Positions 17,747 through 28,200 of a DNA stretch of 64,000 nt are shown here, piece by piece. The stretch comes from Thalassotalea marina (lineage in GTDB: Bacteria; Pseudomonadota; Gammaproteobacteria; Enterobacterales; Alteromonadaceae). Both the position numbers and the translations under genes were made by a program. The notes below the pieces were generated by a model, which searched no databases, was not told where the DNA came from, and saw only the letters and a list, made by a program, of their open reading frames with translations. The stretch covers positions 186,001 through 250,000 of the forward strand of contig NZ_BNCK01000007.1 of assembly GCF_014656435.1 (NCBI RefSeq), in the 5' to 3' direction. Each line of letters starts with the position of its first letter. The first letter of the stretch is position 1.

Positions 17747-19838
17747 TGGAATAATGCTCGCGACTGCCAAGCCAACGGTCAATCACTTTTAATGCTTGTT
17801 GAGGATGTTTTTGCCACAGCAAATAAGCATGTTGTTGAATTTCAGGGATCAAGTCAGCATCGCGCACTAAATCAGCAATTTTAAGATCGGCTAGGCCAGT
17901 TTGTTTTGTGCCCAGTAATTCACCAGGGCCTCGAATTTCCAAATCTTTTTGTGCAATAACAAAGCCGTCATTACTTTCGCGTAATACGCCTAGGCGCTTG
18001 GTGGCTGTTTTTGAAAGCGGTGTTTTGTACATTAAAACACAATGTGACGCCACAGAGCCTCGACCGACACGGCCTCTTAACTGGTGCAATTGAGCCAGCC
18101 CTAAACGCTCTGGATTTTCTATCACCATTAAGCTCGAATTTGGTACATCTACGCCCACTTCAATCACGGTAGTGGCAACTAATAGATGTAAATCCCCCGC
18201 TTTAAAGGCGTCCATCACCTCTTGTTTTTCTTGTGCTTTCATTCGGCCATGCACTAAGCCAACACTCAGCTCTGGCAAGTGTTCACGTAAATACAGTGCA
18301 GTATCTTCCGCCGCCTGACATTGCAACACTTCCGATTCTTCTATTAAGGTACATACCCAATAGGCTTGTCGATTTTCGGTTAAACACGACTGACGAATGC
18401 GTTCAATCACTTCATCTCGTCGAGTATCAGGCAATGCCACCGTTTTAATGGGTGTGCGCCCCGGCGGTAATTCATCAATGACAGAGGTATCGAGATCGGC
18501 ATAAGCCGTCATAGCTAAGGTACGCGGAATAGGTGTTGCCGTCATGATCAATTGGTGTGGATAGTTACCGTCAAACGCACCTTTTTCTCTCAGTGATAAG
18601 CGCTGGTGCACACCAAATCTATGTTGTTCATCAATAATGATCAGCGTTAACCGATCAAAGACTACATCATCTTGAAATAACGCATGGGTGCCAACAATCA
18701 TCTGCATGTTGCCATTGGCTATATGCTCTAAAGCATGACGTCTTGCTTTTGCTTTAGTTTTTCCGGCTAACCAGCCAACGCTGATTTCAAGTGGTTCAAA
18801 CCACTTTTGAAAGTTAATCGCATGCTGCTCTGCCAGTATTTCTGTCGGTGCCATTAGTGCCACTTGGTAACCCTGACCAATTGCAGTTATGGCCGCCAAT
18901 GCTGCTACTAGCGTTTTTCCTGAGCCAACATCCCCTTGCACTAAACGCATCATCGGGTGTTGTTTGGCTAGATCTTGTCTAATTTCTTTTACCACTCGCG
19001 CTTGTGCATTGGTTGGTGAAAACGGTAAAGAGTCGAGAAACTTTTGCTCTAGCGTTTTATCAACTTGCAACGCCAACGCGGCATGTTTATCAACTGACTG
19101 ACGCAGCTTTAACATGCTTAAATTATGCGCCAACAATTCTTCTTTGATTAGTCTTAACTGGGCTGGGTGTTTACCCTCTTCCAGTTGAATAACCGAAGTA
19201 TCGGGTGTAGGCCGATGAATAAACGCCAACGCCTCTTTGAGCGAATATGGCTCGTTAACAAAATCCGCCGGTAATAACTCTTCTACGTCACCTCGTTGCA
19301 GACGCATTAATGCTTGTTCGGTCAGGTTTCGAAGCGTGATTTGCCTTAGGCCATCTGTTGTTGGATATACAGGAGTTAAGGTTTCTTCTACTGGCGTTAA
19401 TTCGGTGTCGTTATCTAACCTTTTATATTCAGGATGAATAATTTCAGGGCCTCGTCCACCACGGGTGATTTCACCATAACAACGGATTTCAGCGCCAATA
19501 GCTAGATTATTTTTTTGTGCCGCAGAGAAGTTAAAAAACCTCAGATTTAGATTACCTGTGCCATCATTGATAGTGACCACCAACATACGTCGACGCCCCT
19601 GCACTACTTGGTTTTGAGTCACTTCTCCAATGATATTGGTAAAAATGCCAGGCATACAATCGCGTATGGTCGTCACACGTGTACGATCTTCGTAACGATT
19701 AGGTAAGTGAAATAATAAATCTTGAATAGAGTGCAGACCAATTTTGGCAAGTTTGTCTGCCATGCTTGGTCCTACACCTTTTAACGAGGAAACGGCAATG
19801 CGAGCTAGATTCCCTAAACCAATTCCCGTTGCCGTCAT
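17739..19838 (-). CDS. recG: ATP-dependent DNA helicase RecG
   Basis: Branch-migrating helicase that rescues stalled replication forks and processes Holliday junctions. It is 699 residues: an N-terminal wedge/OB domain (about 1-160), then superfamily 2 helicase motifs with Walker A GDVGSGKT at 302-309, Walker B IIDEQHRFG, TATPIPRTLAM, and motif VI QLRGRVGRG. Length and motifs are standard. It lies 23 bp after trmH and overlaps the following GNAT gene. Confidence 0.98.
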   Translation of the reverse strand: MTATGIGLGNLARIAVSSLKGVGPSMADKLAKIGLHSIQDLLFHLPNRYEDRTRVTTIRDCMPGIFTNIIGEVTQNQVVQGRRRMLVVTINDGTGNLNLRFFNFSAAQKNNLAIGAEIRCYGEITRGGRGPEIIHPEYKRLDNDTELTPVEETLTPVYPTTDGLRQITLRNLTEQALMRLQRGDVEELLPADFVNEPYSLKEALAFIHRPTPDTSVIQLEEGKHPAQLRLIKEELLAHNLSMLKLRQSVDKHAALALQVDKTLEQKFLDSLPFSPTNAQARVVKEIRQDLAKQHPMMRLVQGDVGSGKTLVAALAAITAIGQGYQVALMAPTEILAEQHAINFQKWFEPLEISVGWLAGKTKAKARRHALEHIANGNMQMIVGTHALFQDDVVFDRLTLIIIDEQHRFGVHQRLSLREKGAFDGNYPHQLIMTATPIPRTLAMTAYADLDTSVIDELPPGRTPIKTVALPDTRRDEVIERIRQSCLTENRQAYWVCTLIEESEVLQCQAAEDTALYLREHLPELSVGLVHGRMKAQEKQEVMDAFKAGDLHLLVATTVIEVGVDVPNSSLMVIENPERLGLAQLHQLRGRVGRGSVASHCVLMYKTPLSKTATKRLGVLRESNDGFVIAQKDLEIRGPGELLGTKQTGLADLKIADLVRDADLIPEIQQHAYLLWQKHPQQALKVIDRWLGSREHYSNA

Positions 19839-19861
19839 TGAATACCCTTGAAGCCTTTATT

Positions 19862-20569
19862 TTAGTTATCGATTTCTTGCCACGCTTCTTGCGTCATTTG
19901 CATTTGTTGCCACCATTCGTCTGGCGCTACGATTTGTCCATCTTCATCAATTTTTGGATAAGGCAAACCTTTACGTTTACAAGCTTTAGCAAAAATTGGA
20001 TGTCCACCTTCAAATAGAAAACGCTGACGGCGCTCTTCTGAAATGCTAGGTCTGTCGTACATACCAGCCGCTTTGCGTTGGCGCTGTGCTTCATATAAAA
20101 CTACCGCGTTAGCAACAGAAACATTTAGTGATTGCACCATGCCTACCATAGGGATAACGATATCTTGGTCGGCTAGTTCAAGGGCCTTTTCACTGGCACC
20201 AAACTTTTCTTGGCCTAAAATAATCGCGGTAGGTTTGGTGTAATCCACCTCGCGAAAGTCAATGGCGGTGTCAGACAGATTAGTCACCAACACTTGCATG
20301 CCTTGCGATTTTAAAACGCCAATAGCGTCTGCAGTTGACGAATAATTGTGAACATCAACCCAGTTTTGACTGCCAGCGGCACTGCCGCCAGAGACACGCA
20401 TTCTTTCGTTTTTCCAAACCGCGTGTACGTCACTGATCCCAATAGCATCTGCGGTACGTACTACCGCGGCTAAGTTATGGTTTTTATGCACGCCTTCCAT
20501 ACATACCGTTAAATCCGGCTGTCTTTGATCAAGCATGGCATTAATTCGAGCTAATCTTTCTGGTGTCAT
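19862..20569 (-). CDS. trmH: tRNA (guanosine-18-2'-O)-methyltransferase
   Basis: SPOUT-class enzyme that methylates the ribose of G18 in tRNA. It is 235 residues. The N-terminal NxxAVVRTADAIG motif, the central TAIILGQEKFGAS and the C-terminal MVQSLNVSVANAVVLYE knot segment are the SpoU/TrmH signatures. It sits between ridA and recG, matching the conserved spoT-trmH-recG order with ridA inserted. Confidence 0.96.
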   Translation of the reverse strand: MTPERLARINAMLDQRQPDLTVCMEGVHKNHNLAAVVRTADAIGISDVHAVWKNERMRVSGGSAAGSQNWVDVHNYSSTADAIGVLKSQGMQVLVTNLSDTAIDFREVDYTKPTAIILGQEKFGASEKALELADQDIVIPMVGMVQSLNVSVANAVVLYEAQRQRKAAGMYDRPSISEERRQRFLFEGGHPIFAKACKRKGLPYPKIDEDGQIVAPDEWWQQMQMTQEAWQEIDN

Positions 20570-20615
20570 GTCACTACTATTTTAACTAGGTTGATACAAA
20601 TGCTTTAACGTTGAA

Positions 20616-21005
20616 TTAATCAACGTTTGGTAATTCCATTACACCGTCAATTTCAATGGCAACATCTTTTGGTAAACGAGCTACTTGTACCGCAGCACGT
20701 GCTGGGTAAGGCTGGTGAAAGTATTCACTCATAATTTCGTTTACGGTAGCAAATTGACCTAAATCCATTAAGAAGATGTTCACTTTAACCATATCATTTA
20801 GTGAACCACCTGCCGCTTCACATACCGCAGCTAGGTTTTTAAAAACTTGGTGTGCCTGTTCAGCAAAATCGTCAGAAACCACTTCCATTGTTTCTGGCAC
20901 TAATGGAATTTGGCCTGATAAATACACAGTATTTTTTACTTTTACCGCTTGGCTATAAGTGCCGATTGCACTTGGTGCGCTATCTGTTCTGATAATTGAT
21001 TTCAT
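20616..21005 (-). CDS. ridA: RidA family 2-iminobutanoate/2-iminopropanoate deaminase
   Basis: A 129-residue trimeric enzyme that hydrolyses reactive enamine/imine intermediates from PLP enzymes. Family segments are [25 protein letters not shown], the [10 protein letters not shown] core, and [20 protein letters not shown], which contains the catalytic arginine. It lies 14 bp after spoT and 46 bp before trmH on the same strand, so it is probably co-transcribed. Its ATG follows AAGGAACGTT. Confidence 0.95.
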   Translation of the reverse strand: MKSIIRTDSAPSAIGTYSQAVKVKNTVYLSGQIPLVPETMEVVSDDFAEQAHQVFKNLAAVCEAAGGSLNDMVKVNIFLMDLGQFATVNEIMSEYFHQPYPARAAVQVARLPKDVAIEIDGVMELPNVD

Positions 21006-21019
21006 AACGTTCCTTAAAT

Positions 21020-23128
21020 TTATTTGTTACGTACGACTTTTTGCACGTCAACCATGACTTTGATCTTACGAATAATATCGGCTAAATGCACTCGGTTTCG
21101 GCAAGTTAACTCTAAGTCTATCACATAAAGACCGGTGTCTTTCTCTCCCGAGTTCAAGGTATGAACATTCGAGTCACATTTTGCTACGACATTGGTTAGT
21201 TTAGCTAACGCACCTTGATGGTTAACGATTTCAATGCGCAACTTGGCGATAAAGTCACGATCAATTTCACTGTCCCATTTGACCGGGAAAATGTGTTGTT
21301 CTTGTGTACCTTTAATGTTGCGACAACCTGCTTGGTGCACCATTAAACCTTTACCTGGGCTTAAATAGGCAACGATATTGTCACCAGGAATAGGACGACA
21401 GCAACGACCGTAGTTTACTAACATACCTTCCGTGCCTTTAATTGGCATTTTGGTTTTACTACTTGGCTGATTTAGTGCGCTGTCGTCAGTAAACTCATCG
21501 GTTAAGCGTCTAGCGATACCAATACTTAGTGCATTACCTAAGCCGATGTTCACTAACAAGTCATCAAGCGTTTTATTGCTGGTTTCTTGCAGTACTTGTT
21601 GAATTTTTTCTTCAGCAATATCTTCCAGTTTCACTTTACCCAGCGCGTGGCTAAGTAGCCTTTTACCCAAGGCATGAGAATGGTTTTTCTCTTGTGAACG
21701 TAAATAAGTACGTATTTGTAATCGCGCTTTTGCCGTCACTACAAAGTTAAGCCAAGTGGCGTTTGGATGAGCAGCTGGTGAGGTCACGATTTCTATCGTT
21801 TGACCAGAATCTATCGGTTGGCTAAGCGGGAATGGCTTACGGTCAACTTTTGCGCCAACACAAGAATTACCTACATCGGTATGTACGGCATAAGCAAAAT
21901 CAACCGGTGTTGCTCCCATTGGCAATTCGATAATACGGCCGTCAGGGGTAAATACGTAAATTTCTTCTGGGAATAAGTCTGTTTTGACGTTTTCAATAAA
22001 CTCAAACGAACTACCCGCGCTTTGTTGTAACTCCAACAAACTCTGCATCCAGCGACGAGCTTTCATTTGCGCCGTTGTGCCACCGTCATCGGTACCTTGT
22101 TTATAGAGCCAATGAGCGGCAACCCCTTTATCCGCCATTTGATCCATATCCGTGGTTCGTATTTGAATCTCGACCGGAATACCGTGTGGACCAATTAATG
22201 AGGTGTGTAACGACTGATAACCGTTAGTTTTGGGGATCGCAATATAATCTTTAAAACGACTTTCAATCGGTTTAAACAGATTATGCACCGCACCTAAGGC
22301 TCGATAACACTCATCTAGTTTATTTTCTACAATCACCCTAAAGGCATAAATGTCCATCACTTCGTTGAACATTAACTCTTTGTTTTTCATTTTGCGGTAA
22401 ATAGAAAACAAATGTTTTTCGCGGCCGATAACTTCTGCCTTAATACCGTGCTCTTCTAAGCGCTGAGCAATTTCTTCACGAATGTTATTGATGATTTCTT
22501 TACGATTACCGCGGGCTTTTTTCACTTCCGATTTTAACGCACGAGCACGCATCGGATGCAGAGCCTCAAATCCTAGAACCTCAAGTTCGTTTTTAATATC
22601 ATGAATACCTAAACGATTGGCAATAGGTGCATATATATCTAAAGTTTCACGAGCAATTCGACGGCGTTTTTCTGGGCGTAGCGCATCGAGTGTGCGCATG
22701 TTATGTACCCGATCTGCCAGTTTGATCAGAATGACACGAATATCCTTGGTCATGGCAAGCACCATCTTACGAAAGTTTTCTGCTTGCATTTCTTCTTTGT
22801 TATCAAACTTTAACTTGTCGAGTTTACTCACGCCTTCAACAAGTTCAGCCACTGTAGTACCAAACAACTCGGCCAAATCTTCTTTGGTCGTTGTTGTATC
22901 TTCAATCACATCATGAAGCAACGCAGCCATTAAGGTTTCATGATCAAGATGCATTTTCGCCAAGTTGTGCGCCACCGCCACCGGATGGGTGATATAAGGC
23001 TCACCACTTGAGCGCATTTGTCCCTCATGCGCATCTCTAGCCACAATATATGCTTGTTTGAGCAAATCAACTTGCACTTTCGACAGGTAGCTAGAAACAT
23101 ACTCTTTAAGAGGTTCAAAAAGATACAC
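21020..23128 (-). CDS. spoT: Bifunctional (p)ppGpp synthetase/hydrolase SpoT
   Basis: Controls the stringent-response alarmone. It is 702 residues: an N-terminal HD hydrolase ([17 protein letters not shown] near 70), a RelA/SpoT synthetase domain ([18 protein letters not shown]), a TGS domain ([16 protein letters not shown]), a helical/zinc-like region with RCCRPIPGD, and a C-terminal ACT domain. Hydrolase residues look intact. It is preceded by rpoZ and a strong hairpin, and followed by ridA. The ACT/TGS region would bind acyl carrier protein and ribosome-linked partners in known homologues. Confidence 0.98.
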   Translation of the reverse strand: MYLFEPLKEYVSSYLSKVQVDLLKQAYIVARDAHEGQMRSSGEPYITHPVAVAHNLAKMHLDHETLMAALLHDVIEDTTTTKEDLAELFGTTVAELVEGVSKLDKLKFDNKEEMQAENFRKMVLAMTKDIRVILIKLADRVHNMRTLDALRPEKRRRIARETLDIYAPIANRLGIHDIKNELEVLGFEALHPMRARALKSEVKKARGNRKEIINNIREEIAQRLEEHGIKAEVIGREKHLFSIYRKMKNKELMFNEVMDIYAFRVIVENKLDECYRALGAVHNLFKPIESRFKDYIAIPKTNGYQSLHTSLIGPHGIPVEIQIRTTDMDQMADKGVAAHWLYKQGTDDGGTTAQMKARRWMQSLLELQQSAGSSFEFIENVKTDLFPEEIYVFTPDGRIIELPMGATPVDFAYAVHTDVGNSCVGAKVDRKPFPLSQPIDSGQTIEIVTSPAAHPNATWLNFVVTAKARLQIRTYLRSQEKNHSHALGKRLLSHALGKVKLEDIAEEKIQQVLQETSNKTLDDLLVNIGLGNALSIGIARRLTDEFTDDSALNQPSSKTKMPIKGTEGMLVNYGRCCRPIPGDNIVAYLSPGKGLMVHQAGCRNIKGTQEQHIFPVKWDSEIDRDFIAKLRIEIVNHQGALAKLTNVVAKCDSNVHTLNSGEKDTGLYVIDLELTCRNRVHLADIIRKIKVMVDVQKVVRNK

Positions 23129-23222
23129 GCAAGAATTCCTTAAGACACAATAAAAATAAAGACTGAGTTGGTTGATACAAGAATACGTTTAAAATTCTGA
23201 GATGCCAATGGGTATAAATAAT

Positions 23223-23260
23223 AAAAACGCGTAATTATGCAAAGACAATTACGCGTTTTT
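23223..23260 (-). terminator. Strong rho-independent terminator between rpoZ and spoT
   Basis: A perfect 14-bp inverted repeat (AAAAACGCGTAATT / AATTACGCGTTTTT) with a 10-nt loop ends in a T run on both strands. It lies 23 bp after the rpoZ stop. It should end or attenuate the gmk-rpoZ message, so spoT expression needs read-through or a promoter in 23129-23222. Confidence 0.85.
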
Positions 23261-23282
23261 TTCCTCTGTATAGCGAGGTAGA

Positions 23283-23561
23283 TTATTGGTTATGACCACC
23301 AACAATGGCAGCCACTGCAGCTAGTTCAGCAGATTCTTGTTGAACGGCTTCTTGACGCTCGTTCTCATCCATCACTGCATTAGTGATCAAACCTTCTTCG
23401 ATTTCGCGAAGTGCAACTACCGTTGGTTTGTCATTTTCTAGCTCTACTAAAGGGTCTTTACCCCCAGTTGCAATTTGACGTGCACGACGAGTTGCAATAA
23501 GGATTAAGTCAAAACGATTACCGATTTGTTCAACGGCATCTTCAACTGTTACGCGAGCCAT
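23283..23561 (-). CDS. rpoZ: RNA polymerase omega subunit
   Basis: A 92-residue small subunit that helps assemble RNA polymerase and forms one ppGpp site. The N-terminal [28 protein letters not shown] is the conserved core; the alanine/glutamine-rich tail is variable, as usual. It lies 56 bp after gmk. The gmk-rpoZ-spoT order is conserved in gammaproteobacteria. Confidence 0.98.
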   Translation of the reverse strand: MARVTVEDAVEQIGNRFDLILIATRRARQIATGGKDPLVELENDKPTVVALREIEEGLITNAVMDENERQEAVQQESAELAAVAAIVGGHNQ

Positions 23562-23617
23562 CTGATCACTCCAAGTTTGTAAAAATTTATAAAATAGCGG
23601 GGCATTTTACTAAATGC

Positions 23618-24247
23618 TTAATCGTTAGCCAATAGCTGATCGAATAAAAGTTGGTGTTTTTGCATTTGTTGACTGCGTTTTAATCGCTGATTATTGACGA
23701 TTGTTGTAAGATCGGCCAACGCTTGCTCAAAATCATCATTTACTATGATGTAATCAAACTCTTGATAATGTGAACATTCAGAACGTGCTTGCGCCATACG
23801 TCCCTGAATAACCTCTTCACTATCTTGCCCTCGACTACGCAACCTTTGCTCAAGCTCAGCTTTTGATGGTGGGCTAATAAATATCGTCGTAACATCTGGT
23901 CTTTTCATTCTCACTTGCTGAGCACCTTGCCAGTCAATATCAAGAAAAACATCAATGCCCTTCTCTAATTGCTCGTCAATTGCCACGGCAGAGGTGCCAT
24001 AATAATTACCAAATACTTCTGCCCACTCGTAAAAGTGGTTATTGTTTATTTGTCGTTTAAATTCATCAACAGAAACAAAATGATAGTGCTTACCGTTTTC
24101 TTCACCAGGTCTGGGTGAACGCGTCGTATGAGAAACTGACACTTGCATCGGTCGCTCACTTTGCTGTTTTAACAAAGCTGAAATAAGACTAGATTTTCCC
24201 GCGCCGCTTGGCGCTGACAAGATAAACAAATTGCCTGAAGTTGCCAT
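23618..24247 (-). CDS. gmk: Guanylate kinase
   Basis: Converts GMP to GDP with ATP. It is 209 residues: P-loop [10 protein letters not shown] at 11-20, the GMP-binding [17 protein letters not shown] region, and the lid [18 protein letters not shown]. It is followed by rpoZ, and preceded by the diguanylate cyclase gene 32 bp upstream on the same strand. Confidence 0.98.
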   Translation of the reverse strand: MATSGNLFILSAPSGAGKSSLISALLKQQSERPMQVSVSHTTRSPRPGEENGKHYHFVSVDEFKRQINNNHFYEWAEVFGNYYGTSAVAIDEQLEKGIDVFLDIDWQGAQQVRMKRPDVTTIFISPPSKAELEQRLRSRGQDSEEVIQGRMAQARSECSHYQEFDYIIVNDDFEQALADLTTIVNNQRLKRSQQMQKHQLLFDQLLAND

Positions 24248-24279
24248 AAAATTTCTCTGTCGAATTTAAAAGCCGGGCA

Positions 24280-25266
24280 CTATACCCTAATTAATTGGCT
24301 TGTACCAGATTCGTTAACGTCGACAAAATGTTCAAAATGAACAGCATTTCTAGTCGATTGTTTAACGCTATATAATTTGTCATCGGCCTGTGCGATAACC
24401 TGCTCTATATTGTATTTCGCTTGTGGTAATACCTGAATGGCACCAATACTTACTGTTAAGATAGTTGATGCTTCAGACGACATATGCTGAATGCCCATGG
24501 CTGATACGGCATCGGAGCAATCTGCCAATACCGCTTCGACCCGAGTCCCTTTCACCACCGGGATATAAAAATAAAATTCTTCGCCGCCACAACGATAAAT
24601 TTCTCCGCCAACATCAAACAATACGCGGCGAATACTATTGGCGACTTTTCTTAATACAATATCGCCCTGTTGATGGCCATATGAATCGTTATAACGCTTG
24701 AAAAAGTCGATATCAATAATGCCTAGTACCAGCGGCTCTTGATGTTCACGAGCAAATATCCACTGGCTTTCGCTATCTATTTGCCACTTACGGCGATTGG
24801 GCACTTCCGTTAAACTGTCGAAATGGGCAAAACGCTCTAATAGTTGGCGTTGTCTGATAATTTCTAAATGAGTATTTACTCTTGCCCTAACAATACCGGA
24901 GTTAAATGGCTTTTGAATATAGTCACAAGCGCCTAAATTTAAGCCTTTTTGCTCGTCTTCTGCACTTTGCAACCCAGTTATAAAAATAACCGGTATATGT
25001 TTTATGCTAGGCTCTTTTTTTAACTGTTGAATAAGTTCAAAACCACTACATTCGGGCATAACTACATCAAGCAAAATTAAATCAGGTAAAATATCTAACG
25101 CGATCTTTAACCCTTGTTTTGCTTGTTTGCACACCACGACCTTGTAATTTTCTTTAAAAATTGATGCTAACACCTTGAGGTTGGCGGTTTCATCATCAAT
25201 GCACAGCAAAGTAAATTGTTTGTCGGTGGCACGGCGATTATTCACCTCAGGTTTGATTTCAACCAT
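24280..25266 (-). CDS. Receiver-GGDEF diguanylate cyclase
   Basis: A 328-residue response regulator that makes cyclic di-GMP. The receiver domain occupies 17-130 with the acidic pair in CIDDE, phospho-acceptor Asp67 (LLDVVMP) and Lys119 (IQKPF). A helical linker leads to the GGDEF domain (about 145-315), with the catalytic signature GGEEF at 227-231, so activity is expected. The usual product-inhibition motif RxxD five residues before GGEEF is absent (DVGG is found there). Its ATG shares a base with the stop of the giant kinase gene (TAATG at 25264-25268), so the two are translationally coupled, and the kinase HPt domain is the natural phosphate donor. Confidence 0.95.
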   Translation of the reverse strand: MVEIKPEVNNRRATDKQFTLLCIDDETANLKVLASIFKENYKVVVCKQAKQGLKIALDILPDLILLDVVMPECSGFELIQQLKKEPSIKHIPVIFITGLQSAEDEQKGLNLGACDYIQKPFNSGIVRARVNTHLEIIRQRQLLERFAHFDSLTEVPNRRKWQIDSESQWIFAREHQEPLVLGIIDIDFFKRYNDSYGHQQGDIVLRKVANSIRRVLFDVGGEIYRCGGEEFYFYIPVVKGTRVEAVLADCSDAVSAMGIQHMSSEASTILTVSIGAIQVLPQAKYNIEQVIAQADDKLYSVKQSTRNAVHFEHFVDVNESGTSQLIRV

Positions 25267-28200
25267 TAGTCTTTTGTCTCAACGGCCAATTGCAATTCCA
25301 TAGTTTCGATAAGCGACAACGCGTCATCAAACTCAAAATCTGCAATTGAATGATGTAAATCTTGCACCGACTGGTAGTACGGTGTGTGTCGGGCAATTGA
25401 TAACAACTTTTCAGATGTTTCTTCCGCTAATATATCGGCAGAAGCCACTAAGGGCTTTAAACGACTTAACAATATTTTAGCCTGTTCACTATCCAGATCA
25501 TTTTCCATGCTTGTTACAACATCAACTTGATAAATATGATTAAGTTGTGCGATCAGAAAATCCAGTTGTGTTGTCGCATCATTAAGTTTTATCTCAATTT
25601 GCGCGCCATTAATTTTAATTTCTTCTTCTAACATAGCGGCCGCTTTAGCGAGTTCAAAAGCGCCGATGTATTGCGCCGTTGATTTTAATGAATGAGCGGT
25701 ACGATACAGTTCCTCTGTGACTGATTGTTGATACAGGGTGGTCATTAACTGCGCTAAATTTTGATACTTTTTCCAGAAGTCTTTGATCAGCTGCAATAAC
25801 AAACTCTGCTTACCCTGTACTTTATGCAGAGCATCGTCGATGTGTAACGCAGTTTTGTTACGCAACTTTTGCAACTGATTGTTTTCATTTTCGATTTTTG
25901 CATCTTCTGTAACTTTTCCCGAACTTTCTAGTGCAACATGACTTTGTTCAACCATTAAAAATCGACACAAGGTTTGATATAAGGTTTCTGGATCTATGGG
26001 TTTGGTCAGGTGATAATTCATCCCCGCGTCAATGCTTTTTTCAACATCGCCTTCCATCGCATGAGCGGTCATCGCGATAATAGGTAATTCGGTATTTTTT
26101 AATGAATGGCGTATTTCGCGTGTTGCCGTTAACCCATCCATCTCTGGCATCTGAATATCCATTAACACGATATCAAACTTTTGCTTTCCGATACGATCTA
26201 AAGCGATTAAGCCATTTTCCGCACAGGTAATTTGAATATTTGTATCTTGCAAAAATTCTTGCGCAACCTGTTGGTTTATTGGGTTATCTTCAACTAAAAG
26301 AACGGAATATTCACTTAAATTGGGAATATCTACTTGGTAATCTGACTCCATGACAGCCACTTGATGATTTTCCTGACTTAAAATTTCGACAATAGTATCA
26401 ACTAAAGTGGACGGGTTAATAGGCTTTTCCAAAAATTGTTCAATGTTACTGCCCATAGCCAGTTGTTTTGCTTCATCTTTATCGTAAGCAGATACCATCA
26501 ATATATGTGGCTTTTCCCCTTGGCACTGCAAACTAATTTGTTTTGCCGCTTCAATGCCATCTAAATGAGGCATTTTCCAATCCATAAGAATAAGCTCGTA
26601 CGGCGTATTGTTACGCTCAGCAGCAATAACTTTATCAACCGCTTGTTGGCCATCACACGCCTCATCGGCAATAATGCCTAGATGACCTAAGGCATCTACA
26701 AGTACTTTACGTGCAATATCAATATCATCAGCCACTAGAACCTTTAAGTTTGTTAATAAATTATGGTCAACAATGGGTAAACAAGTGGTTGTGTCTTCTG
26801 CCAATTCAAATTTGGCAGTGAAATAAAAGGTTGAACCGCAGCTAGGTTCACTCGTCGCCCAGATAGTGCCCCCCATAAGCTCAGTCAGTTGTTTACTAAT
26901 AGCTAAGCCAAGTCCTGTGCCACCATATTTTCGCGTTACTGAATCATCCGCCTGAGAAAAAGACTCAAATAATCGAGATTGCTGTTGCTCGGACATACCA
27001 ATACCGGTGTCACACACAGCAAACTTTAATTCACAGCCATAATTATTCTTTTCGTTTAATGACACGCTAATATGAATTGTGCCTGATTCGGTAAACTTAA
27101 CTGAATTATTCGCTAAGTTAATAATGACCTGCTGCAACCGAAGTGGATCACCAACAATATATCGCGGAGCATCAGGTGCTATGTCCACAACAAACTCTAA
27201 GCCTTTTTCATGTACTTTAAAGGTACATACATTAACAACCCGCTGCATAATGTCAGTCAGCGAGAATGTAACTCGCTCTAGTGATAGCTTTTGAGCCTCA
27301 ATTTTAGAGAAGTCCAAAATATCATTAATTAAGCCTAATAAAGAGCGTGAGGAATCTTGAATTTTTGAAAGATAGTCACGTTGAACTGAGCTTAAATTAG
27401 TACGCAATGCAAGCTGACTTAACCCAATCACCGCGTTCATCGGTGTGCGAATTTCGTGACTCATATTGGCCAAGAAGTTTGATTTGGCTTTGTTGGCTTG
27501 CTCTGCTCTTATTTTTTCTGCTGCTAGTTCTTTTGTGCGCTCATGGATTTGCTGCTCTAAGTTGCGGCTATAGCTTACAACCTGTTGATACAATTTAACA
27601 TTATCAAAAGATATCGCTGTTTGGTTTGCCAATAATTGCAGTACATCAATTCGATTGGGGCTAAATACATTTTCTACGTCGTAATGCTCTAAATAAACAA
27701 TGCCTTTTAGCGTGCCTTTTACGATACTCGGTAAACACAAAATAGATTTAGGGCGATGTTCACTAAAATAAGGATCATGAGAAAACTGGTGTTCACGCGG
27801 ATTTACTATTTGGTGTTTTGAGGTACGAGAAACGTAATTTATTAAACTATAGGGCAATTCGACATTAGCCCAACTTTTTCCATCACTACTTACCGTGATC
27901 TCTGGCGCTAAAATACCATCACTTTGCAATAATAACGTGCCTTTTTGTGCGCCAGAATTTTCCATAATCAGCACCATCATTCGATGTAAAAAGGCTTTTA
28001 AATCCACTTCTCCAGCAAGTGTTTCTGACGCTTTAAGCACCGAAGCTAAGTCTAACGTTTTTGCCGGCTCTACGGCATTTCTTACTTCAAGAGCTCGCTC
28101 TGACGACTGGTGATTGCCCGAAATTTGTTTTTGCAGGTCAAGCAAGTTAGCTTTATGGTTGGCTCCCCAATCAAGGTAACTTTGATAAGCCTCAAGAAAG

